Assembly (NCBI GenBank): GCA_002189035.1
Contig: NEEC01000008.1
Span: 3,382,357 to 3,446,356, forward strand
Direction: 5' to 3'
From: Utricularia gibba
Lineage: Eukaryota > Streptophyta > Magnoliopsida > Lamiales > Lentibulariaceae
Length of the DNA stretch: 64,000 nucleotides
The translations under genes were made by a program, and so were the position numbers. The notes beneath the pieces are model-generated. The model was not told the origin of the DNA. It did not search any database and saw nothing but the letters and a program-made list of their open reading frames with translations. How positions within the stretch are numbered: the first letter of the stretch is position 1; the number at the start of each line of letters is the position of its first letter. This document shows, one piece after another, positions 11,210-23,500 of the stretch.

Positions 11210-13730
11210 TTAAGATGCTTTCTCGACAGCGCCGTTGTCTAAGGATGCTGCCGGTGTCGAACCACCACCGGAGTTCGGGATATTCTTAGAGGAGGCGGAC
11301 TTTGCAGTAATAGAGCGGCCCATGAACTTCCCAGCCTTACTCAGGCCACTTCCAACTGCTCCTATACCTGTTCCGACCATGCCAGCCCCAGCCCCGAGCC
11401 CTGTTCCGACCAGTCCGACTCCAGCTCCGATTCCGGTCCCCACCAACCCAACACCGGAGCCCACGATGGAGGCTGCGCCATCAAGGGCGTCCATAGTGCT
11501 CCCAATCACCCCTGCCTCCTTTAGCTTCTTTCTTGCTTCCAGGATCTTCTTCTCCTCTTCAAGAGCCCGTAGTTGCTCTTCCTCGTTGAACTCATAGTAA
11601 AGCACCTACATCAGCAATGGCAAGTCTTACCAGAGACCGTCTCATATACCAGAAATCGAAGTATAAATTCACCTGAATCGTCAATGTCCCTCGATCCTTC
11701 TTGTCCTTGATCTTTAGCATATCAAGCGCAGGAAGCAGCTGAAGCACGATTTCTTTAGAAGTCCCAGCTTCCAGCTCGATCAAAGGCAGCTTTGCGATGC
11801 CCAGAAGCTTGTCCTGGCTGATGTCCTTATCGAACACCTGAAACAGATGGCATATACATGATACATCATTAGGCCATTGCGCTCAAATGCACAATATCCA
11901 TGAGACGACTGCATACCTCAAAAATGAGGGACTGTGTCTCCTTGTCTTCTGCAATCACCTCAAATGTCTGATCCCACACAGGGTTCAAGTTGTTGTCAAC
12001 AACCTTTGTTTTCACTTTGAAGAGAGGCCGAACGTATAAGACAACATACGGATCCGACTTTCCGATCATCTCCATGTTTTTCAGGGCAGTTGCTTTAACA
12101 ACGGTTACTGTCACCTTCCCCACAGGCTTAAGCTCCAGTTCACTGTAAACTCCCAGAGTTTAAAGCATCAGACATTCATTCTACTTCGTGTTTCTGTTAT
12201 GGGATTTTAAAGCGACTCGCCTTGTATCATTAGGCACTCCCCGAGAGGGACAACTATCCTATGAGGCCATTGTAGCATATCTGTTACAATGGTGTTAACA
12301 GTGCTCTTGTAAACAGAAACAAAATGTCAATAAGCTGACAGGAATTATGCACACTTCATAGGGATAAAGAAACATTAGATCTTACATCAATCATGTCTGA
12401 AAGACCAGGTACGGCTGTTAAACTTCCACCGATGGCCTTCAGAGTGTAGTCGATGCGTGGCTTTGGCTGCACCATTGAGATTAAATGAAGGTTTCATGGA
12501 ATATAGCAGTCGTTTTTATCAATGGATTGCAACAGACCTCAGCCAGGAGAGCAACAACTACTGCAGAAATGCAAGGAATTTCCTCAGAGAGTTGGAATAT
12601 CACCCGGATCACTGTGAAAACTTTTAGATCCTTCAGCTGCAACAAACAAAGGGACATAAACATCTCCATTAAAATGTATGGAATGAGATAGAACGAAGTG
12701 AGTGTTTTCTGAGTTAGAGAATTTGACAGCAACCTGAATCGGTAAGGAGGCAACAAAAGCAGCCTCGATGCCGAGGATAATGCTCGGATCACCACCCCAT
12801 CTGAGATCAATATCCATAGTGATCTGACCCTTTTTTAGACTCTGAACTCGGATCCCTGAAAAAGTAGTGTTCTGACTCAATGATGATGCCGGTATCTTGT
12901 AAGACCACCATCTTAGAAGAGATGATTGTATTGACCTTCAATCTTTGGAGCCACAGTTCCAAGAGACAATTTCTTGAACTTCATAGAAGTAATCCCCGGT
13001 GGACGATATTCTTCCAACAATGGCTCAACAGATTCTTTTATAACAACCTCTGCTGCCTAAGAAAACAGATTAAGCAATACATAAACCTTAAGCGGAAGGG
13101 AAAACAATACAACCACAAAACCATTGCCCAGCCTCAAGATCTCAAAATAGGTGCGCCACTACGGAATCTTGGTAACACTAAAGGGAGAGGATGATGAAGA
13201 ATTACATCTGCTACGTATGGCCATAACTTGCTTAGCATTTTATTCAGCCATTTCACCTGAAACGGTTCATAAAGAAACACTCAGACAGGTTAAAAAACGA
13301 TCCTTTGTCTCAATCCATTGAGAGAAAGCAAAAGAGAAAAATACACAAACCTGTTCATAAACAGGAAAAGATATCCATTCTGGAAAGCTTTCTCCGCATA
13401 ATTTCTTTAAATCATCTCGATTCAGACCGCTTAGAAGTTTAATATCAACTGCCTGTTAATCCCCAAAAGAATGGACAACCAAACATCACACTAAATGAAC
13501 CCAAGAAGATAAAAGAAGTTCAAGTGATCGTAAATTACAAGAGATCTAGTCAAAAGAAATGCCCAGATCACAAAACAAACCATTTCCAGTATCAAACAAG
13601 AAACAATAGCACATGGAAAAAGAACCTTGCAACCACGCTTGTTGCTTCTATAACGCATCATGTAGTTCCAACCCGCCATTAACGCGATACCTAACGAAAT
13701 CCCCAACAACATTCCTGAAACCAGACCCAT
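11210..13730 (-). CDS. CLB1: CLB1/SYT7-type SMP-C2 membrane-contact protein (NTMC2T4)
   Basis: Eleven exons: 13626-13730, 13351-13452, 13206-13256, 12936-13056, 12734-12855, 12538-12636, 12386-12466, 12221-12305, 11917-12142, 11673-11837, 11210-11605. The product starts with a membrane anchor (MGLVSGMLLGISLGIALMAG), then an SMP lipid-transfer domain (GITSMKF, KIEGIRVQSLKKGQITMDID, PCISAVVVALLAEPKPRIDY). One C2 domain follows (MIGKSDPYVVLYV, NNLNPVWDQTFEV, FDKDISQDK), then a helical stretch and a Gly-rich repeat tail (GVGLVGTGLGAG). This matches Arabidopsis CLB1/SYT7, a Ca-dependent lipid-binding protein at ER contact sites. Exon 8 is problematic. The conserved GVPNDTSELELKP reading needs one extra G in a G4 run (12239-12242) and a GC donor at 12219-12220. 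Alternatively a GT donor at 12236-12237 keeps frame and skips that segment. Length is 517 or 511 residues accordingly. Confidence 0.88.
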
Positions 13731-15601
13731 CTTCTTGAATCACACTCCCAATTACCACCACCGAAAAGGCAGACTTTTAACAAACTAGACTTCAGAACAC
13801 AATGGGCTTGCTACTCGACCAAGCAAAACGCCCCAGCTATTTGGCATTATCTTCTTCCACAAGTGGACTCGTGAAGAGGGTTTGTCCCCAAGACGAGGAA
13901 TTTATGGCTTGAGAAAGAAAGCAATAGTGAGGAAAATGACGTTGTAAGATAATTAATTATTTCTATCAATCAATGATACCCGGAAGCGGAGCGGCAGTGC
14001 CTACTGCACAGCACATCCACAAGTAACGAACCGTCGGAATCTCTACTTTTCCCTTCAGAAATACAATTCTCCGACTTCCCCATCCCCGTTTTCATTTCAA
14101 GTGAAGAACTTGCCGCCCAAAAACAAAACCCAGGATATTAATCGCTTCCCCCAACAAGAGAAACTGAACACTCGATTGTTTGAGTACATAAAGAAAGAAT
14201 CTTTGCAATCAAGAGACATGCAACGCTCCCCTTCACTCCATTCGATTCGATTCGGCGGATGTCGGTATTCACTGTTAAATAAGTAACCGCCGTTGACTTC
14301 CCTTTATTATAATTATAATTATTTTTTGAAAATCAATTAACCAATCACAAACCATTATTCAAATTAGTTATCATAAAATATTAAACCATTAACATTGTGT
14401 TTTATTTTATCAAGTGTAAAATGCGATAAATAGATTCCAAAATTTTTTTTATCATCAAATAACTTCTATGTGAAAATGAATAGGAATCGATAATCGTTTT
14501 TCTAATTTTTTAAATAAAAGTAGTTTTCAAAAACATATTTCCATAAATAGAACACAAAACAAATTAAAACTTAAAAAAAATGTCAGTTCATGGTCTCACA
14601 TCACCCTTCCAAAGGCAAATATCAATGGATCCATATCATCAACGGGTCCGCAAATTGACCCTGCTACAAAAACAATTTTTTACCTTCCGTAAAGTGAAAA
14701 AAAATGCCACGTTAAAAATCGTAATTAAGACACTTTTCTATTTTATTTTTACAAAATTTATACTGATTATTATTCTAATTATCTATTTTGATTCGGAGTA
14801 GCAATTATAGACATGGGTTGGAGTTGGGGGATTAGGGGCATTGAAGGAATTTCACGGTTACCAATCCACATGGGGGCACATGCACTCGCCATTTTGGGGA
14901 TGTGATGTTTAGGATTGAGGTGGTGGGGTTATGGGTCACATAAACATGCTTACTAATTAATGGGAAGATTCTTAATATAGGGAACCTTTTTTCGGAGGCT
15001 GACAGTTTGATGAGTTAGAAATTTAATCATATGTTACATATTGTGAAAAAAATAATTATATCATATGTATTTTTTATGTAAATATATAAAATCGGATATG
15101 ACAGTGATTATTTTTATAAATGATCTCTTGTTTGGTTTATAAATTATATCTTGTCTAATAAATCCAATTATGAGCGTTCAACTTGTTTGAATCTTATTTT
15201 ATCTTAGTTTGCGATGAGGTCCGATTCAAAATTAATAATATTTTGATGGAATTCAATTTGATTGATATATAAAGTCTACCTCAAATAACTCGTTTAGGGC
15301 AATGGTCGCCGGCGGTGTACCCGGGGAGGCTCGCCGGCCGGACGGCGGCGGCGGGGGCGGCGGCATGTTAGATACTTTCGAGGAAATGACAACGCCGGAG
15401 TGCACCAGTAGGAGAGGAGGTAAGTAACGAGGAGTGAAGAGATGGTCATTCTCCGAGATAATGGGCTTGGCCCAAATGAAATCTATGGGCTGGAGGAATT
15501 TTTTTTTTCCTCTTTTAGATTTGTAAGTCTTTTTTTAATTTAAGAATGCTCTAGAATACAAAGAAACCGGCGGATGTCAAATATGGTACGTCAACCCACC
15601 T
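13731..15601. other. Intergenic region between CLB1 and BAHD genes
   Basis: Upstream DNA of two divergent genes. The first 300 bases are moderately GC-rich and should hold the CLB1 5' leader. Most of the rest is AT-rich with poly-A/T runs and no coding sequence. A short GC-rich island at 15300-15430 is listed separately. Confidence 0.5.
15300..15430. other. Isolated GC-rich island of unknown origin
   Basis: About 130 bases of CGG-rich sequence embedded in AT-rich DNA. The minus strand has a short open stretch with a run of seven prolines starting at about 15364. The plus strand would encode Gly-rich sequence. Neither resembles a known protein to me. It could be a remnant of a captured or broken gene, or a promoter CpG-rich patch of the BAHD gene 170 bp downstream. 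Confidence 0.3.
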
Positions 15602-16956
15602 ATGACATCTAACATGAAAAGAGTGGTGGTACTGCACGCCGCCGCCGTCACGCCGTTGGACGAGTCGGCGGAGCTCCGCCTACACCTCACTTTCTTCGAC
15701 GTGGTATGGGTATTCTTTCACCCAATCCAACGTCTCCTCTTCTTCAACTACAGCATCTCCTCGCTGGAATTCCTCCAAACCGTCGTTCCTCGCCTGAAAA
15801 CATCGCTCTCCAGAACTCTATCCCGATACCTTCCCTTGGCCGGAAACTTAGTTCAACCCTTCAACTCCGATCCCCCGAGATACTCTACACTCCGGGAGAC
15901 TCTGTTTCGATCACTTTCACAGAAGCCGATGATTCTCTAGATTTTAATCATCTTACGTCACACCAAATCCGCGAAGCCGACGAATTCTACAACCTCCTTC
16001 CAGATTTGCCGACGGGATCCGAAGAAGGATTCAGCAAAACAGCGGTTTTAGCTCTGCAGGTGACGCTTTTCCCTAAAGCCGGTATATGCATCGGCTTCAC
16101 CAACCACCACGCCGTCGGAGACGCAAGCTCGATTGTTGGATTTATCAAAGCCTGGAGCTCAGACACGAAGCTAGGCGGGAATCAGTTTCAAGTTCCAAAC
16201 TTTGACCGGAGTTTGGTCGCCGACCCATCCCTTCGGCGAGCAAATATGTTCTGGAATCAGATAAAAAGCTTCAACATTGGAGTACCACCACCGAAATTCC
16301 CCACCAACAAATTCCGGGCAACCTTCGTTTTAAAGAAAACCCATATCCAATTTCTCAAAAACAGGGCACTGGAGATAAACCCCAATACCAAACATTTATC
16401 CTCTTTCACTGTAGCCCTTGGTTACTCATGGGTTTCCTGGGTGAAGTCCGCCTCCGAATCCGGGGAAACAGTCGATGATAACGAATCTGAGTTCTTCGGA
16501 TTTGCAGTTGATGTTCGAAATCGCGTTGACCCACCTCTCCCGGAAACATATTTCGGCAATTGCCTAGCTTTCGTGGTCGTCGAATCCACCCACGGAAATC
16601 TGAAATCCAAAGATGGGTTCTTCGAGGCGGTCGATTTGATCGGAGAATGCATCAGCGAGAAGGTGAATAAGAAGGATGAGATATTGAAAGATGCAGATGA
16701 TTGGCTGGTGAAATACGGACCTATATTGGGTATGCGTGTTTTTGGGGTGGCGGGTTCTCCGCGATTCGATTTGTACGAGGCTGATTTCGGTTGGGGAAAA
16801 GCTAGCAAGCTGGAGGCGGTATCGATTGATGCAGAGGAAAGCATTTCGCTGGCGAAGTCGCCGGAGTTTGAAGGAGGACTGGAAATTGGGTTATCTGCTA
16901 CCGAGAAGAAGATTGAAGCTTTTGCACGCCTCTTTCACGCCGGCCTCATTGCCTGA
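15602..16956 (+). CDS. BAHD acyltransferase, phenolic/anthocyanin glucoside malonyltransferase type (frameshifted)
   Basis: Single-exon gene, as is usual for this BAHD clade. ATG at 15602 or 15614. The first frame runs through LTFFDVVWVFFHPIQRLLFF and RYLPLAGNLVQP. The frame then changes at a C5 run (15872-15876), and the next frame continues directly with ILYTPGDSVSITFTEADDSL. One added C joins them into a 451-residue protein, normal for the family. Motifs: HXXXD as TNHHAVGDASS, the malonyltransferase-clade YFGNC, and DFGWG as YEADFGWGKASK. These enzymes move malonyl (or another acyl) from CoA to sugar hydroxyls of flavonoid or phenolic glucosides in the cytosol. The exact acceptor cannot be read from sequence. 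Both active-site motifs lie after the frameshift, so the gene is either functional with a sequence error, or very recently broken. Confidence 0.88.
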
Positions 16957-17184
16957 AATATGGATCAAAGAAACGGTACCCAGACACCGTGGTTCACTTC
17001 CGGTGTTTCTTCAAGATACTACTTAACCTTCGTGTCTGAAATTCCAAGTTCCCACCTTTTCCCAAGCCTCCCGTTTCCAGTGAATGATCTTCCGGGTTCT
17101 CTACAATCAGAATAAAATTTCACTTTCAGTCTCTAATGTATCTATAGCCATCTCTTCAACAGGCGAGAAGCCTTTTCATGGACT

Positions 17185-18845
17185 TCAAGGATAGAAAAGT
17201 TTAGCGAACAGAAGCTCGTTCCAAGTGTCTTGAAGCCCCGGCAAACACCAGTGCACGCAGTCGGCATAGCTCACCGGATCAGCGAGCTGTTGTGGAGTTA
17301 AGGGGCCCCATTGCTTCTTGTAGATCGATGTGTGGGCATCTTTTCTGTAACTCGAGAGCTGAGTGATGTTGAGAACGGCTATAGGAATTTGAGATTTGCT
17401 CAACTCCTCGTCCACCACTCGCATTATGCTCTTTCGACAGTCTGATCCCCAGTACGCAGGATCCTGAATCATGGTCGTCTCGTTGTAGCAGTTGCCGCCC
17501 ATTTCACCACCCCAATCAACGCTTCTGTAATTTGCAAACATGAGCTCCATTAGAGGAATTGTAAGAACAACTAGAAGCTTTCTTTTGCTGTTGCAGGGGC
17601 CTTACTTTCCATGGGAAGGGGACATGGTGGTGAAAAAGACTCGGGTTACTGCAGGATCCATGTTTTTTCCAACCCATCTCAGCATGCTCTTCATTGCCAT
17701 GCGATAAGCTTCCTCTGTCGTCACCTCCACAATGTCCTTTTCATCATCGAAGGATCCTTCTTGTCTGCCCACAATGCTGATCAGATACAGCTGTACAAGT
17801 TACAGTAAATAAATGGAGCAGTATTTCGCTTACAGTATCTTGAAACTAAGGCCAGTCATCCACCACAGATAGGTATTGAAAACTATGAGGTCCGCTCCCT
17901 TCCAGTGCCTCCCGTGCTTGTTTATTGATCCTTTCCGCACGACTCTGTCGCTTATCCTGTGCACGATTGCATCATCTGAGTTGGACTCCAGGAGAAATGG
18001 AGCCCAGTAGAACTGCAGAGTGGCGTTGTAGTCCTGGGGAAAAGCTTCATCTGATCAGCTTTCATCAGCATTTTTGGGTATACGCTCATTGTTCGTCACC
18101 TTGGCTGTGAAGACTGATAAGGAGCCAACGGTCTCCATGGATGAGGCATTCTCAGGGATACTCTTGTGAAGAAGACAGAGCATGGAGGTGAACTGGCCTC
18201 GGTTCAGAGAGTCGCCGACGAACAGCATTCGCTTACCTCGAAGACTTTCCAGCATTAACGTCGCGTTGAAACTGCAAGGCGAGTGAATACGCTTGGTTTG
18301 GCGTCGCATTGGATTGAAGTATACAGTGAGGAAAGAGTTGCAGAGAAGAACCTCGGCAGAGAGCAATCTCGAGGCTGCCATCTCCATTTCTGGTAGCCCC
18401 TGTCTGGTCGACCGTGTTCCTGGCACGTCAGCTGGGGCTGAATGTACGGACACTCCGACTCCTCGTACAGTGGGCGAACCTCGTCCCACACCCAGTCCCC
18501 CCTGAAAAGGTCGCATCTTCGTCCGCCGCGGGCTTCAATGGCGAAAGGAAGCTTTTCAAGTTTCTTCTGCCCTCTACCTTGAGGTCGCAATCCAGCAATA
18601 TGAATATCAAGCTATGCGTATTCAGGCAAACAAGCTAACTTACCGGAAGCCGAGAATGAGGTTTCCGGCTGATCATAACCAAGATCAAGCGAATCAAAGA
18701 GGCTACCGGCTCCGCACCTAAGGTCGTCCCAGTAAAGAAAGGTGACCAGAACGATGAAACCCAACAGGGGCAGGAGATAACGGGAGAGGCTGGCCTGCCG
18801 GAGAACCGCGGCCGGCGAGGAAGAAGAGAACAGCCGCGGCTTCAT
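17185..18845 (-). CDS. Trichome-birefringence-like (TBL) xylan O-acetyltransferase-like protein
   Basis: Six exons: 18644-18845, 18352-18577, 18100-18271, 17834-18033, 17606-17776, 17185-17524; 436 residues, frame intact. I use ATG 18845; the in-frame GTG nine bases upstream is not needed. The N-terminus has one signal-anchor segment ([19 protein letters not shown]), then the TBL domain ([23 protein letters not shown]), the GDS motif in [11 protein letters not shown], and the C-terminal DXXH motif in [16 protein letters not shown]. This is a Golgi type II membrane protein layout. Members of the ESK1/TBL28-35 group acetylate xylan, and the ending [13 protein letters not shown] is typical of that group. 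Substrate assignment within the TBL family is inference. Confidence 0.88.
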
Positions 18846-20563
18846 CCTTTTCACCGCTTTATCGTACCTCCCCCTCTTCCTTATGCCGTTGGAGTTGAGC
18901 TGAGCCCTGGCTATGGAGGTGCACAGTCAGTCAGGTGTCATGGAGGAGCTGTCACGTGGTCGTTGAGCAACGTAACCATTCAGCAACCAATTACGTGTCT
19001 ATTAATTAATATTCCTATCACAAAAAAAAAAAAACACAGATTGTTTGTTCTTCTCATTCTTCATTCCCAGGAATAAATAATTGTATTTTTTTTATAATAT
19101 TATATATAAAAGGAAATAGCTTCCTTATAAAGCAACCTTTGTTAGGCACCATCTACCATCATCATTATTCTTATTTCCCAAGATAGCACTTTGGTGGAGT
19201 TATCACAAAATATTATAGTTTAATGTTCAACAATCAACTTACAATACTTAAATGTTTCAAATAAGTTGAATTTCATCATTATAATTATTAAAAAATTAAC
19301 TTGTAAAATTAGACTAGGCTCGAGTTAGTTTCATGGGCTTTTTTGGTGGGCAGGAGAACTGATATGGGTCGTTGGCATATTCTATTTCGGGAGGAGTTGG
19401 GCCTTATTGGGCCGGATTTGATCCAGCCCGTGTTCGCGATTTGTAGTAGGACCACTCTGCGGTGGAAATCGGCATGGGGGCTACGTTTTAGGCATGTTCT
19501 ATTTACTGAGCGTCGTGGGCGGTGGGGGTAAGCTCCCGTGCGACTCGTGTTCCTGAGCCCCTCCCTCCACCCCCACAATAAGCAGGCTGGTGACACGAGG
19601 TTTTTTTTTTTTTGAAAATATTGTGTATTATTATTAATTCGTTAGATCTAATTTTTAAATGTGATTTATATTTATTATGTATTTAGACTTCAAACATGTA
19701 CTTATTTAACTCATTAAATTTTAAATTTTGATATAAAATTTTAAAGATTGGATGTTGAAATTGACGTCCGTCTCCAGGAGGAAGAAGGGTTGCCACATTG
19801 CTGCTAGAAGATTCTGGATTAGTCGTTACTCAACAACCAATCATTAAAAAATGAAATAAAATCATTAACGAAGAGGCAATTAGGGCAACTCGGATGGCAT
19901 TAAATGAGGATACCACTTTTGTTATCTATTCCAACTGTCCAAAATAATATCCACTTTTAAAAAATACCTAAATCACATTAAAATATTGAGATATTTCAAT
20001 GTCGGAAATCGCACATTCATAATACTTCCCTTTAAATTTCAACCTCAGAAACCATGTTCGAAATTCTTAAAATTTTTTATTTTATTCTAAATTTTGTAAA
20101 TATAAAAATAATAAACGGTAAAATTTTATAGCATTAGCAAATGTTGGTATAATAGACTTCCAAATCTAATAAATTGTTCTGTCTCGCGTGAAAAAAATTA
20201 AGAGTGTTTTTTAATGAAATATATAATCGTTTCTTGTCAAAAAGAATTATTTTTTAAAACATAATTAAAAAGTTAATATTGAGGGCATGCCCCACAACCT
20301 AAGAAGCTTGTTTGACAAACCCGTCGCTGTGGGGTCCACATGTTTACAATTTGGAAATTTGCGCTTGTCCTCAACCATTTTTTTTTTTTTTTTATCGTGG
20401 GGGCAGTAAGGCATGCGGGAAAAGACATAAAGGCCCTCCGGGTCACTTTTCCTTTTTACCCTTGCCCTCGTCTTCTCGCTTTTCGCCATTATTATTTCTT
20501 TTATTGCAGATCAGTTTTGTGGCGGAGTGAGTGGGAAGTAGAACTGCTGCTGAGGACAAGGAA
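18846..20563. other. Intergenic region between TBL and kinesin genes
   Basis: Promoter side of both the TBL gene (minus) and the kinesin (plus). Largely AT-rich, with poly-A at about 19021 and poly-T at about 19600 and 20380. A GC-richer stretch at 19310-19590 contains TGGGCC-type elements and an open frame, but the translation is not protein-like and matches no transposase I can recognise. The last 100 bases are the probable kinesin 5' leader. Confidence 0.45.
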
Positions 20564-23500
20564 ATGGCATCGAGCATAAAAAATGGCGGCACGAAGGCGA
20601 CAAGTCTTCGATCCTCCTTTCCCAAGCCTAAGCTTCATTCAACCAGTACTACTCGCCGGAGTTTGCCGGTTCAGAACGGCGCTGAAGCCGGTGAGCTTCA
20701 CTATTTTAGCGATTTTGTTTTCATGATAATGTGTAATGTAATTGCATTTCGGATTGTGTTGCATTGTGTTTTGGATGGCTGATTGTTGTTGTTTCTTGTG
20801 CTGTGATGGTGCAGTTTCGGGAAGAGTTCGTGTCGCGGTTAGGTTGAGACCTCGAAATCCGGAAGAAATGGCGGCCGATGCTGATTTTGCGGATTGTGTG
20901 GAGTTGCAACCAGAGGTTACCGTTAATGCTGTGATTTGACCTAAGTTATCATTGGGGATTGATATTGATTTTTTTTTTTTTTTTTTTGCAATTGTATATT
21001 TTTTATTCGCAGCTTAACAGACTAAAATTGCGGAAAAACAATTGGGACTCGGATACGTATGAGTTTGATGAGGTTCTTACTGAAATTGCTTCGCAGAAGC
21101 GTGTTTATGAAGTTGTTGCCAAGCCTGTTGTTGAGGTGATAAAACTCGTTTTAAGTCGTGGGTGGCATTGCCGCAATTCACGTTTGTTTTCCTTTAAACA
21201 AGAATGTCGAATGATGTGATATTCCCGCTTGGTTTTTTTTTCCCCAGTCAACATCCTGTTCATTTTCTAAATTCTTCATTCCAAATTGGTAATGTACCAG
21301 TAAGTTTACCTCTACCTTTTATTTCCCAGAGTGTTTTAGATGGATACAATGGCACTGTGATGGCATACGGTCAAACAGGTACTGGGAAGACTTATACACT
21401 TGGACGACTAGGTGACGAAGATACATCAGCTCGTGGTATAATGGTTCGATCAATGGAAGAGATACTTTCGAGTGTGTCCCCCAATCGTGATTCTGTCTCT
21501 GTTTCATACCTTCAGGTTGTTGATTTTGATCCTTTTACAGTCTGCTTTTGATTATATTTAGAGTAGCTCTATGATTGGTATAAGTAGCAGACAATAATCT
21601 CATGGATGAAGATTTCTTCGTTGTAGCTCTATATGGAAACCATCCAGGATCTTCTGAATCCTGCAAATGATAACATTTCAATAGTTGAGGACCAAAGAAC
21701 TGGCGATGTTTCTTTGCCTGGGGCAACCCTAGTGGAGATACGAGACCAGCAAACGTTTCTTGAACTCTTACGGCTGGGGGAAGCTCATAGGATTGCAGCC
21801 AACACCAAACTTAATACTGAGTCTTCTCGTAGCCATGCAATTCTTATGGTGAGTGTCTGGTTATATAAATTTCTGCACCTTTTTTTTCTTTTTTTTGTGG
21901 TTTTTAGGCATAAAAATCATTGTTTGTGACCCAGGTGCATGTGAAGAGGTCCATATCAAACTCAGATGATGATTTTTCACTTGAAAGCCAAGATCGGTGT
22001 AATTTGGCTCCACCATTGTTACGTAAGGGCAAGCTGATAGTTGTGGATCTTGCTGGTTCTGAACGCATTCATAAATCAGGTTTTCTATTCTTAAACACTA
22101 GATTATTTGAAAATTTTTTTAATTGCAACCTTGCTCTACTTTCAGTGGTATTATCTTAACAGTGCAACCTTATCTGTTGATGTTCTTGATTCACTGCTTG
22201 CTCTGGTGCAATTTTTTTCGCTTTCTTAGATTTCTTTTTCTCTTCCTGAAGGAAGTGAGGGACACATGTTGGAAGAAGCCAAGTCTATAAATCTTTCACT
22301 TAGCGCTTTGGGAAAATGCATAAATGCCTTAGCAGAAAATAGTCCTCATGTTCCCGTTCGTGACTCAAAGCTTACTAGGCTACTAAAAGATTCATTTGGA
22401 GGTAGCCTTTTGCCTTTTTTGTTCCGTATTTTCATATCTTTTTTTGTGAAATCTGATGTGTAATGCTCTCGTATATGGCCTGCTCAATTTTTGTATCAGG
22501 CACATCTAGAACTTCATTGGTTATCACAATTGGTCCATCCCCGCGTCATCGTGCTGAGACTGCTAGTACTATATTGTTTGGGCAAAGGGTGAGCAGCTAG
22601 CTAGGCAGGAAATGTATTTTCCAACAATTGCAATAGGAGTTAGATATCATATGGGAATTTATTATGTTTAATTTGGTATGATGATAGGCGATGAAAGTGG
22701 AGAACATGCTAAAAATCAAGGAGGAATTCGATTATAAGAGCTTATCCAAGCGACTTCAAATGGAGATAGATAGATTGATAGCTGAAAATGAAAGGCAGCA
22801 AAAGCATTATCAAAATGAGATTGAGAGAATTAGATTAGAAGCACAGAAACGTGTTGCTGAGGCTGAAAGAAACTATGTGGAAGCCTTGGAGGTACTTTTT
22901 TCTTTATATTTCTGGAGTTCAGTATGTTTCTTGCACTAGAAAAACTTCGTGTAAGCTGATGTCTGCCGGAACAGCTATACGATAATATCCATAAAAAAAC
23001 TAATCCGATGACAATTCAATCAGACCTGTAATTGTCCGACATTTTCTTTCTCATGTAATCAGGAGGAGAAAACCAAATGTCAAATGGATTATATGGAATC
23101 AATTCAGAAGCTGGAGGAGAAGTGGGCAGTCAGTCACCAAAAGCATGCCATGAATGGAGAGGTAATTACTTTTTTATTGTCTTCAGATGCACTGTGCCTG
23201 CCTAAACCTATGCTTTTATATATATATATATATATATATTTTGCAACGTGTTTTAGTGTTCTTAATCTTTTCAGGTTCACAAGGATGCTGGTAGTGATGA
23301 GCTCCGTGAACTGCAAGCATTGCTTCAAAAAGAAATTAATCAACGGAAGGCTGCAGAAGAAGAAAATCAAAACTCAAATAACAAGTTAATCAAGTTCTTA
23401 AAGGTAGAGATTGTCTACTTTTCGTATGTTGGATGCCAAACTTTTCCATTCGTTTTAACTCTTTCATGGTGCCACTAATAACTCTGGTGCAGATGATGGA

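Noticed and set aside
19309-19596. 95-codon open frame on the minus strand upstream of the kinesin
   Set aside because: The translation is Arg/Pro-rich without domain similarity; it lies in a promoter-like GC patch and could not be linked to a transposon.
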